Assembly (NCBI GenBank): GCA_016720545.1
Contig: JADKKK010000006.1
Location: 179,501 to 243,500, forward strand
Origin: Myxococcales bacterium
GTDB lineage: Bacteria > Myxococcota_A > Polyangia > Polyangiales > Polyangiaceae
Length of the DNA stretch: 64,000 bases
Reading direction: 5' to 3'
A model generated the notes under the pieces. The model was not told the DNA's origin, ran no database searches, and was given only the letters and a program-made list of their open reading frames with translations. A program made the translations under genes and the position numbers. Shown here piece after piece: positions 25,951 to 31,921 of this stretch (position 1 is the stretch's first letter; each line of letters begins with the position of its first letter).

Positions 25951-26018
25951 GAGCCGGCTCTCCTGAAGAAGAGCGCGGATTGCAACTCCGCGCGCGAGGG
26001 TTTGATTCCCCCGGTTCT
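25951..26018 (+). tRNA. tRNA-Cys(GCA), degenerate
   Basis: Acceptor GAGCCGG pairs fully with CCGGTTC (one G-T), discriminator T73 as in tRNA-Cys. The anticodon stem GCGGA/TCCGC closes TTGCAAC, anticodon GCA. The D-loop lacks the GG pair. The T-loop is TTTGATT (C56 changed to T), and the 3' T-stem has only three C before the acceptor, two short of a full stem. Only 68 nt long. Starts 5 nt after the preceding tRNA. Confidence 0.7.
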
Positions 26019-26038
26019 CTTCGCGCTCAGTCTCGTTC

Positions 26039-26105
26039 GCCCTACTTGCCCAACGGAAGGGCGCCGCCTTCAAAGCGAGGATCCGGGGTCGAATCCTGCG
26101 GGGCT
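26039..26105 (+). tRNA. tRNA with UCA anticodon (opal-suppressor or Sec-like), degenerate
   Basis: Acceptor GCCCTAC pairs with GCGGGGC (six of seven counting G-T), T73. The D-arm GCCC-AACGGAA-GGGC is perfect. The anticodon loop CTTCAAA, closed by CGC/GCG, gives anticodon TCA, which reads UGA. No long variable arm is present, unlike tRNA-Sec. The T-loop lacks one T (GGGGTCGAATCC) and the T-stem is short. An alternative register (loop TTCAAAG, Leu CAA) has worse pairing. 67 nt. Confidence 0.55.
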
Positions 26106-26131
26106 CTCGCCTGCTCGCTCTCGTCTCGCTC

Positions 26132-26206
26132 GCCCCCGTCCCGCCGGATAGCGGATCCGAGCCTCCGAAGCTCGGCGGCTCGGTTCGACTCCGAGCGGGG
26201 GCTCCA
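26132..26206 (+). tRNA. tRNA-Arg(CCG), intact cloverleaf
   Basis: All stems pair perfectly: acceptor GCCCCCG/CGGGGGC, D-stem CCGC/GCGG with GG in the loop, anticodon stem CGAGC/GCTCG around CTCCGAA (anticodon CCG), and T-stem CTCGG/CCGAG around TTCGACT. CCA is encoded (26204-26206). The discriminator T is unusual for Arg. This is the best-preserved member of the array and shows that the others are not simply misread. Confidence 0.88.
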
Positions 26207-26265
26207 CGGCAGATGCCGTGAGGACTACACCCTAACCACAGTGTCTTCACACGACTCGCTGCCGT
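26206..26265 (+). other. tRNA-like remnant without T-arm
   Basis: A perfect 7-bp stem, ACGGCAG (26206-26212) with CTGCCGT (26259-26265), encloses 46 nt that contain an ACAC/GTGT hairpin with a CTAACCA-containing loop. Position and size fit a decayed tRNA directly abutting tRNA-Arg, but there is no T-arm consensus. Isotype not assignable. Confidence 0.3.
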
Positions 26266-26303
26266 CTTCTGCTCTCTTCATGAGCGTCATTCGTCGAATG
26301 CCG

Positions 26304-26369
26304 CGGCGACTCCAAGGGATCCGGACGCCCACGGGTGCACACGCGCCTACCGGGACCGGAATGTCGCCG
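26304..26369 (+). other. second tRNA-like remnant
   Basis: A perfect 7-bp stem, CGGCGAC (26304-26310) with GTCGCCG (26363-26369), with a D-arm-like TCC-AAGGGATCC-GGA next to it. No recognisable anticodon arm or TTCGA T-loop. It sits in the array pitch between tRNA-Arg and tRNA-Gly(GCC), which is the main reason to note it. Confidence 0.25.
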
Positions 26370-26407
26370 TAATCCTCGTCGACGAACCGACCGCTCCCTC
26401 CTTCTTC

Positions 26408-26478
26408 GCGGTGATAGTTCAGTAGTAGAACGCGAGGGCGCCACCCTCGGGACCCGGGTGCGATCCCCGGTCACCGCT
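26408..26478 (+). tRNA. tRNA-Gly(GCC) with substitutions at invariant positions
   Basis: Acceptor GCGGTGA/TCACCGC, anticodon stem CGAGG/CCTCG and T-stem CCGGG/CCCGG all pair perfectly and the discriminator is T. However the anticodon loop is GCGCCAC (T33 replaced by C), the T-loop is TGCGATC (T55 replaced by G), and the D-loop reads AGTAGTAGAA (GG replaced by AG). Stems are conserved while loop tertiary contacts (18-55, U33 turn) are lost. Anticodon GCC. Confidence 0.75.
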
Positions 26479-26483
26479 CGAAC

Positions 26484-26555
26484 GTGCCGAATGCGCCGAA
26501 TGCACCGAATGCGCCGAATGCGCCGAATGCGCCGAATGCGCCGAATGCGCCGAAT
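26484..26555. repeat. 9-bp tandem repeat, 8 units
   Basis: Eight in-register copies of GCGCCGAAT (first unit GTGCCGAAT, third GCACCGAAT) begin 5 nt after tRNA-Gly(GCC). The unit length is a multiple of three but no gene is convincing here. It differs from the 13-bp repeat upstream in sequence and period. Confidence 0.88.
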
Positions 26556-26614
26556 GCGACTGGGACTCCAGGTAAAGACCGCGAGGTCGATCGGGTTCAA
26601 ACCCCGAGAGCGCG
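26556..26614 (+). other. tRNA-like element with intact T-arm but no normal anticodon arm
   Basis: A perfect T-arm (TCGGG-TTCAAAC-CCCGA, 26591-26607) is followed by a possible acceptor strand GAGCGCG. Upstream is a GACC-GCGA-GGTC tetraloop hairpin and a CTGG/CCAG hairpin where D- and anticodon arms are expected. Either a class II tRNA missing much of its 5' half, or a fragment. Confidence 0.35.
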
Positions 26615-26676
26615 TGCGCGAGCCCGCGAATGTCTCCGTCTTCTTGTCGGCCACGTTTCGGCGCTCAGCGCCTTCT

Positions 26677-26746
26677 CTGGACATAGCTCAACCTGGCAGA
26701 GCACTCGGTTCGGGACCGAGGATGCGTCCGAATCGCGCTGCTCAGA
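26677..26746 (+). tRNA. tRNA-Pro(CGG), near-canonical with altered T-loop
   Basis: Acceptor CTGGACA with TGCTCAG (one mismatch), a canonical D-arm TAGCTCAACCTGGCAGAGCA, anticodon stem CTCGG/CCGAG around TTCGGGA (anticodon CGG). The T-stem pairs in four of five positions and the T-loop is TCCGAAT (T55 replaced by C). Discriminator A, then CCG instead of CCA. Confidence 0.75.
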
Positions 26747-26768
26747 CCGCGCACCCAGGTGCGACCTC

Positions 26769-26843
26769 GCCGACGTAGCCCAACTGGAAGGAGGCAGCAC
26801 GCCCAGACTGTGAACAGTGTCCGTTCGAATCGGACCGTCGGTA
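26769..26843 (+). tRNA. tRNA-His(GTG), anticodon stem unpaired
   Basis: Acceptor GCCGACG/CGTCGGT and T-arm GTCCG-TTCGAAT-CGGAC are perfect. The D-arm TAGCCCAACTGG is of the type common in bacterial tRNA arrays. The 5' half CCAGA-CTGTGAA fits tRNA-His (anticodon GTG), but the 3' half of the anticodon stem reads CAGTG instead of TCTGG, so the arm cannot close normally. An alternative ACTG-TGAA-CAGT hairpin forms instead. 26844-27000 after it shows no further tRNA. Confidence 0.7.
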
Positions 26844-27000
26844 CTCGCTTCCTCGCTCGCCAACCCCACACACACCCACACGCCCACACAACAGCACGGA
26901 TCGTCGCGCGAACGACGCGCTGCCTGCCCGGAGACACCATGCCGAACCACCCGGAGCTCAGACCCACCGTGCCCACCACTCCAACGAAAGAGATAGCCCC

Positions 27001-27536
27001 ATGTCGACGCGAACCCTCACGCCACCCCGTGGATGGCCCCTCACCGCGTGATCACCTGGCAGCGCGCCGTCGTGCTCCTCACGCTCGGCAAGGTCGAGGT
27101 GCTCGAAGAGTACGAAGAGCCGATCGTCGCGCCGTCGCTCACGCTGCGCACGCCGGCCGTCGTGCGCCTCACGCGAGGGAACGTGTCGACCAAGCGAAAG
27201 GTGCGATTCTCCCGGCTGAACGTCTTCACTCGAGACGGTTTTCGCTGCCAGTACTGCGGTGTCCGCAGGGCGATGGATGACCTCAACTACGACCACGTCG
27301 TGCCCCGCGTTCGCGGAGGCAAGACGGGGTGGGAGAACATCGTCACCTCCTGCTACGCCTGCAACCTTCGTAAGGGGAGCCGCACTCCCGACGAGGCCGG
27401 CCTGAAGCTTCTCCGGAGGCCCTTTCGGCCGACCTCTCTGCCGCACACGCCGTTCCTCCGCGCGGAGAAGGGTGTCCCTCCCTTGTGGAGAGACTACTGC
27501 CCTCACCTGGTGGACGATCAGGCGAGCGTCGCGTGA
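27001..27536 (+). CDS. HNH endonuclease inside the tRNA array (possible 1-nt deletion near the start)
   Basis: From the ATG at 27033 the frame gives 167 residues; homologous bacterial HNH proteins usually start a few residues earlier, and an ATG at 27001 (MSTRTLTP) would join in frame if one base were added at about 27018-27026. The HNH domain is complete: NVFTRDGFRCQYCG (first CxxC), DDLNYDHVVPRVRGGKTGWE (DHVVPR, central His and Asn), and SCYACNLRKGSRTP (second CxxC, catalytic Asn). The N-terminal VITWQRAVVLLTLGKVEVL segment is typical of this widespread family, which is often found near tRNA arrays and in prophages. The expected activity is metal-dependent DNA nicking or cleavage; its role is unknown. 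Confidence 0.85.
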
Positions 27537-27625
27537 GCGCGGCTTCGCGCCGTCTTGGGGTTGCCTCGTCGCGCTCTCGCGCGGCGTGTGTCTGCACCGG
27601 GCCCAGACGTAAAACAGGGCCGCCT

Positions 27626-27698
27626 CAGCGCGTAGCTTAGTGGCCAAAGCGTCGGCTCGGGGAGCCGAAGACCGCAGGTTCGAATCCTGCCGCGCTGA
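27626..27698 (+). tRNA. tRNA-Pro(GGG) with C33
   Basis: Acceptor CAGCGCG/CGCGCTG, D-arm GCTT/AAGC with AGTGGCCA loop, anticodon stem TCGGC/GCCGA and T-arm GCAGG-TTCGAAT-CCTGC all pair. The loop TCGGGGA gives anticodon GGG but has C at the universal U33 position. Discriminator A, no CCA encoded. Last clear tRNA of the array, about 90 nt after the HNH gene. Confidence 0.85.
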
Positions 27699-27721
27699 CG
27701 ACGTGGGGCGTCGGCCCGCTC

Positions 27722-27762
27722 GCGAACGTAGCCCAAAACTGGAAGAGGTACTCGCTAGCAGC
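27722..27762 (+). other. tRNA 5'-half fragment
   Basis: The string GTAGCCCAAAACTGGAAGAG closely repeats the D-arm of tRNA-His(GTG) at 26774, preceded by an acceptor-like CGCGAAC. No anticodon or T-arm follows. Likely a truncated tRNA closing the array. Confidence 0.35.
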
Positions 27763-27820
27763 CTGTTGATTTACGGACCGAGGCCCGGCGTCGTCCGCGC
27801 CCGGCCCGCCAAGGCGCGAT

Positions 27821-27845
27821 CCGAGGAGCCCTCGGAGCCTACTTT
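27821..27845 (+). terminator. possible terminator at the array end
   Basis: CCGAGG-AGC-CCTCGG hairpin (27821-27835), with TTTT seven bases later. The long spacing to the T-run makes this weak. The remaining sequence to 27976 has no feature I can support. Confidence 0.3.
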
Positions 27846-27976
27846 TGTGCCTTTGTAGGTGAGCAGGCACCGGAGGCGCGCAACGCAGCCCGTGCCGATC
27901 GAAGTGGCGACCTCCCGAAAGCTCGCTCGCAGTCCTTCATGCCATCTCGACGGCGGTGCAGTAGCGCGCAGCGCGG

Positions 27977-29467
27977 TCAGATCTCGACCACGGCGCCGCC
28001 GTCGTGGCGCCGCGGGCGAAGCTTCGCTCGTAGCTGGGGCCACGCCACGGCGAGCGTGTCGCGGAGCAGCTCGAGCCGCACGCCGAGGCCCACTCGCGTG
28101 CGCACGCCGAGCCGCGGCATCATCATGACGCGGTTCTGGGTATAGCGAAACAGCGCCGCCGGGTGCTCGCGGAAAGGGTAGTCCACTCCAAAGGCTTCCC
28201 CGATGACCATGCCTGACGTGAAGGCGTCCTCGTGGCTGCTGAATGTGGTGTAGTCCCCACAGAACCAGGTGCGGTCGTGCCCTTGGAGCTTGTGCATCTC
28301 CATGCGCGCCTTCAGGGCGACGTCGTCGGCGATGAGGTGGGAGAACTCGCGGCGCGCGAAGCACGGAGTCGGCTCCTTGGGGGGGCGCTCGGAGAAGACC
28401 GACACGAGCACGGGGCCGTCGTAGCCCTGGAGGCCGGCGGCGTCCTTCATGCTGTAGGTCATGACGCCGTCCAGGGCGGGGCCGGGCGTCGGGTTCTCCG
28501 AGCGGTACTGGAAGAAGAAGCCGGGGCCGAAGCGCGCCGAGAGCAGCGAGGGGTCGGCGTGCAGGTACGCGACCGCGGGCTGATAGGTGTACATTCCAAG
28601 GACCCGCCGCTCGTCGGCGCTCGCGCCTTCGCCGAGCAGGCGGAGCGCGACGTTCGCGGCCGTCGCCAGCACGACGTGGTCGTAGACCTCTTCGCCCCCG
28701 CGCTCGTCGCGCACTCGCACCTCGCGGCCCGAGCGCTTCACGCCCACCACCTTCGTGGACACGAGCCGCCGCGCGCGGAACGACCGCGTGAGCCGCGCGA
28801 TGTACTCGCGCGTGCCACCCGTGATCGTGCGCCAGGTCGTGGGGCTGAAGAACGAGAGGGTCCCGAAGCGGAACATCATCGAGAGCGACCACGCCGGCGT
28901 GCGCAGCAGGCTGTCGCGCGTGACGAGGAAGAGCGACAGCAGCGGACAGAGCCCCTGCGTGAGGAAGCGCGGCGTGTAGCGTCCCGAGTGCGGGACGCCG
29001 GGGTAAGGGGCGTCGAGGAAGCGCGCGATCGGCAACATTTGCTCGTTCAGCGGCAACGCCGCGATCTCGAACATCATCTGCTCGAAGCGGCTCGCCTCGG
29101 CCTCCAGGTACTCGCCGAAGAAGCCCGCGCCGGGCACGGGCGAGTCGGTGCTCCAGGTGAGCTCCTTCGTCGGGTCTTCGGGGTCGGGAAAGGAGACGAG
29201 CAGCGTCGCGGCGGCCGCGCGGGTCTCGATACCGTATTTCTGAAACATGCAATAGAGGTTCGGGTAAGCCCACGGCAGCGTGATCATCACGCCCATGTCG
29301 ACCTGCACATCGGTGTCGTCGAAGGTGTGCGCGTAGGCGTTCCCGCCGAGCTCTGCCTCGGCCTCGTAGATCGTCACCTCGTACTTTTCGGCCAAGCGCC
29401 ACGCCGCCCCGAGCCCCGCCGCGCCGCCGCCCACCACGGCGACGCGCTCGCGCTTTCCTGAGAACAT
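27977..29467 (-). CDS. FAD-dependent amine-oxidase/desaturase-like flavoprotein
   Basis: 496 residues. An N-terminal dinucleotide-binding motif VAVVGGGAAGLGAAWRLAE and acidic strand end YEAEAELGGNAYAH define the NAD(P)/FAD-binding flavin amine oxidase superfamily (COG2907-type predicted oxidoreductases). The C-terminal FCGDYTTFSSHEDAFTSGMV segment is the FAD-contacting GDxxxx...EGAxxSG equivalent. The substrate is unknown. The start has TAGGCT 6 nt upstream and is divergent from a flavin-dependent oxidase gene only 42 bp away. The pairing of two flavoproteins suggests a shared pathway, for example lipid or steroid modification (inference). Confidence 0.8.
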   Translation of the reverse strand: MFSGKRERVAVVGGGAAGLGAAWRLAEKYEVTIYEAEAELGGNAYAHTFDDTDVQVDMGVMITLPWAYPNLYCMFQKYGIETRAAAATLLVSFPDPEDPTKELTWSTDSPVPGAGFFGEYLEAEASRFEQMMFEIAALPLNEQMLPIARFLDAPYPGVPHSGRYTPRFLTQGLCPLLSLFLVTRDSLLRTPAWSLSMMFRFGTLSFFSPTTWRTITGGTREYIARLTRSFRARRLVSTKVVGVKRSGREVRVRDERGGEEVYDHVVLATAANVALRLLGEGASADERRVLGMYTYQPAVAYLHADPSLLSARFGPGFFFQYRSENPTPGPALDGVMTYSMKDAAGLQGYDGPVLVSVFSERPPKEPTPCFARREFSHLIADDVALKARMEMHKLQGHDRTWFCGDYTTFSSHEDAFTSGMVIGEAFGVDYPFREHPAALFRYTQNRVMMMPRLGVRTRVGLGVRLELLRDTLAVAWPQLRAKLRPRRHDGGAVVEI

Positions 29468-29509
29468 TGGCGCAGCCTAGCAGGGGCCGACTGCTACAGT
29501 CCCCCCGCG

Positions 29510-31084
29510 ATGGCGACGCCACCACGGAAACCTCGCCGCGCGCCCGACCCTCGGCTGTTCCATGTCGACCTGCACAGCTACGGCGAGGTCTCGCGCTCAC
29601 GCAGCGAGGTGTACCACCCGGCGACGGTGCACGAGCTCCGCGTGCTGCTCGCCGGGCTCTCCGCCTCCGGCGAGCGTCGCCTCACGTTCCGCGCGGGGGG
29701 CTGCTCGCTCGACGCGCAGTCGCTGAACGACGACGTCGTGCTCTTCCTCGATCGCCTGGACGACATCGTGGTCCACGACGACCCCGACGCGCCCACGGTC
29801 ACCGTCGGCGCGGGGGCGCGCTGGGGCGACATCGCGCGCGCGCTCGAGTCGGTAGGCCTCGTGCCGTTCGTCGCCGTGAGCACCAGCCGCGCCACCGCCG
29901 GGGGCACCGCCTCGTCCGACTGCATCTCTCGCTTCAGCTCGAGCATCGGGAAGGAGTCGCGGTTCATTCGGGAGGTGCGCGTGCTCACCCTCGACGGCGC
30001 GCTGCACGACGTCTCTCGCGACTCGCCGAGCGCGGCCGACCGCGCGCTGTTCCACGCCGTCATCGGCGGCTTCGGCTATCTCGGCGTCATCGTGCGCCTC
30101 ACGTACGCGGTGTGGCGCCCGCCGGCGCCCGGGTTCCCGCGTACGCCCCTCCGCGTCAGCACCCTCGTGAAGAAGTGCGGCGATCTTCGGTCGTTCGTGC
30201 ACCCGCTGGCCGAGCACGCCCCCCGCCCGGCGGCGCGCGCCGGCCGCCTCGGCGCGAACACCACCCACGCGCTCCACGACATCGCGCGCGGGTTCTTCGA
30301 GCGCGCGGCCGCGGGCGCCGCGAGCGGCTCCCCCGCCGACCCCACGGCCTTCTACGGCGTCGTGTGCCCTGGCGGAGCGCCGCGCGGCCTCGTCTTCGAG
30401 TCGCGCTACGTGCGCTCCGAGGCGCTAAGGCCGATGCTCCAGCACGTGCCCGCGCATCCGCTCAGGTTCCTCGCCGAGTGGACCGCGCGCGGCCGCCACA
30501 CCGGCGCGCTGTTCTGGTGGGCCACCTACGAGATGTTCGACGAGGCGCCGTACCTCGACGATCTCCTCGGGTACACGTTCTTCATGGACGGCAACGTCCG
30601 CACGCGGACGCTCGAGCGCCGCCTCGGCATGACGACGTTCACGCTCCAGCAGACCTACGTGATCCCTTTTTCGCCGGAGGTGCTCCGCGAGTTCCTCAGC
30701 GACGCGCACGAGCTGCTCGACGCGCGAGAGCTCGTGCCTCTCTTGTTCGATGTGCTCTACATCCCGGGCGACGACGCGCTGCTCTCGGCGAGCCGCGGCC
30801 TCGACGGGTTCGCCGTCACCCTCGCGTTCGAGACGCGCAGTCGGGGCGATCTGCCTCTCCGGGAGGACGCGCTGCGTGAGCTGTCCCACGCGTGCCTCGC
30901 GGTGGGCGGTCGCGTCCACCTCGGCAAGACCGTGTGCGCGACGCGCGGTGTGCTGCGCGACATGTACGCGGGGGTGCTGGGTGAGCTGCGGGCGCTGAAG
31001 GATCTTTACGATCCCAGGCGCGTGCTGGCGAACCGCTTCCTGGAGGAGCGCTTCCCGGAGCTAGTGACGCCCGCGCCCTCGTGA
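29510..31084 (+). CDS. FAD-linked oxidase (PCMH-type FAD-binding domain)
   Basis: 524 residues. The PCMH FAD-binding fold is visible as VYHPATVHELRVLLAG, LTFRAGGCSLDAQSLN, VTVGAGARWGDIARALESVG and GGTASSDCISRFSSSIGKES. VIGGFGYLGVIVRLTY closes the domain. The C-terminal half ends RVLANRFLEERFPEL, as in sugar/aldehyde and FAD-linked oxidases of this type. No covalent-FAD His is evident in the ...GG-S segment (Cys-Ser-Leu instead), so the cofactor may be non-covalent. TACAGT lies 9 nt before the ATG. Divergent to the amine-oxidase-like gene. Confidence 0.8.
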   Translation: MATPPRKPRRAPDPRLFHVDLHSYGEVSRSRSEVYHPATVHELRVLLAGLSASGERRLTFRAGGCSLDAQSLNDDVVLFLDRLDDIVVHDDPDAPTVTVGAGARWGDIARALESVGLVPFVAVSTSRATAGGTASSDCISRFSSSIGKESRFIREVRVLTLDGALHDVSRDSPSAADRALFHAVIGGFGYLGVIVRLTYAVWRPPAPGFPRTPLRVSTLVKKCGDLRSFVHPLAEHAPRPAARAGRLGANTTHALHDIARGFFERAAAGAASGSPADPTAFYGVVCPGGAPRGLVFESRYVRSEALRPMLQHVPAHPLRFLAEWTARGRHTGALFWWATYEMFDEAPYLDDLLGYTFFMDGNVRTRTLERRLGMTTFTLQQTYVIPFSPEVLREFLSDAHELLDARELVPLLFDVLYIPGDDALLSASRGLDGFAVTLAFETRSRGDLPLREDALRELSHACLAVGGRVHLGKTVCATRGVLRDMYAGVLGELRALKDLYDPRRVLANRFLEERFPELVTPAPS

Positions 31085-31200
31085 GGGGCGAGCTGGGCAA
31101 GGGCGCGAGACGGCCTCGCTGCGTCCCCTGAGTGGTCCCGAGCGCCCTCGGGCCACGATCGGCCACAGCTTCGCGGCCAAGCAGATTTCTTCTTGACGAA

Positions 31201-31218
31201 TTTGGGCGATCGCCTAAA
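31201..31218 (+). promoter_or_regulatory. palindromic operator before the TetR/glycyl-radical operon
   Basis: TTTGGGCGATCGCCTAAA is an almost perfect 9-bp inverted repeat (core GGCGATCGCC; one mismatch). It lies 4 nt before the TetR gene and just downstream of TTGACG (31193-31198), a good -35 box. The position fits autorepression by the TetR-family protein encoded next. Confidence 0.65.
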
Positions 31219-31222
31219 CCAT

Positions 31223-31921
31223 ATGCCTAACGGAAGGCGGTCACACGTGAGGCCAGACGAGACCCGGGAGAAGATCCTCGCCGCGACCGATCGGTTGTTT
31301 GGCGTGCTTGGCTTCGACGCGACGACCACGCGTGACATCGCCGAGGCCTCTGGCGTCAACAAGGCGCTCATCCACTACCACTTTGGGAGCAAGGACGAGC
31401 TGCTCGAGACCTTGCTCGAGGGGTATTACGACCGCCTCGGGGCGACGCTCGCCGAGGGCCTCGCGCAGCGCGGCGATCCCCAGGAGCAGGCTGAGCACGT
31501 CGTCGACGCCTACGCTGACTTCCTCGCCCAGAACCGCACGTTCTGCAGCATCGTGCAGCGCGAGGTCGCGGGTGGTCGGCACGTCGAGCGGATCGTCCTG
31601 CGCACGCTGCCCGTCTTCCGCCTCGGCTCGGCGTGGCTCGGGGAGGTCGCTCCCGACTCCCCGCCGACCCTCGACCTCGTGCACGTGCTGACGACCGTCT
31701 ACGGGATGGTGGTCACGTACTTCACGTACGGCAGAGTGCTCGAGCGCATCACGGGCGAAGACCCCTTCTCGCCCGCGGCGCTCGACGCGCGCAAGCGCCA
31801 CGTTCGCCACGTGGTCGCGCTCCTGTTTCGCGAGATGAGAGGCACCCCGAAGCCAGAGGAACGAGGCAAGACATGGGCACGCTCCACCCCAAGAACGCCG
31901 CGCAAAAAGCGCGGCTCCTGA
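31223..31921 (+). CDS. TetR-family transcriptional regulator
   Basis: 232 residues from the ATG at 31223. The TetR N-terminal HTH is standard: REKILAATDRLFGVLGFDATTTRDIAEASGVNKALIHYHFGSKDELLETLL. The C-terminal ligand domain (about 80-210) is helical with aromatic patches. It overlaps the glycyl-radical enzyme gene by 49 nt, so it is cotranscribed with it and is probably the operon's own repressor, acting at the palindrome at 31201-31218. The ligand is unknown but is likely the enzyme's substrate or a related compound (inference). Confidence 0.88.
   Translation: MPNGRRSHVRPDETREKILAATDRLFGVLGFDATTTRDIAEASGVNKALIHYHFGSKDELLETLLEGYYDRLGATLAEGLAQRGDPQEQAEHVVDAYADFLAQNRTFCSIVQREVAGGRHVERIVLRTLPVFRLGSAWLGEVAPDSPPTLDLVHVLTTVYGMVVTYFTYGRVLERITGEDPFSPAALDARKRHVRHVVALLFREMRGTPKPEERGKTWARSTPRTPRKKRGS

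Noticed and set aside
25468..26555. CRISPR array
   Set aside because: Repeat units are contiguous (13 and 9 bp) without spacers and no cas genes are present.
25245..27698. integrative element with attachment sites in the tRNAs
   Set aside because: No integrase gene and no direct repeat of a tRNA 3' end flanking a segment were found in the window.
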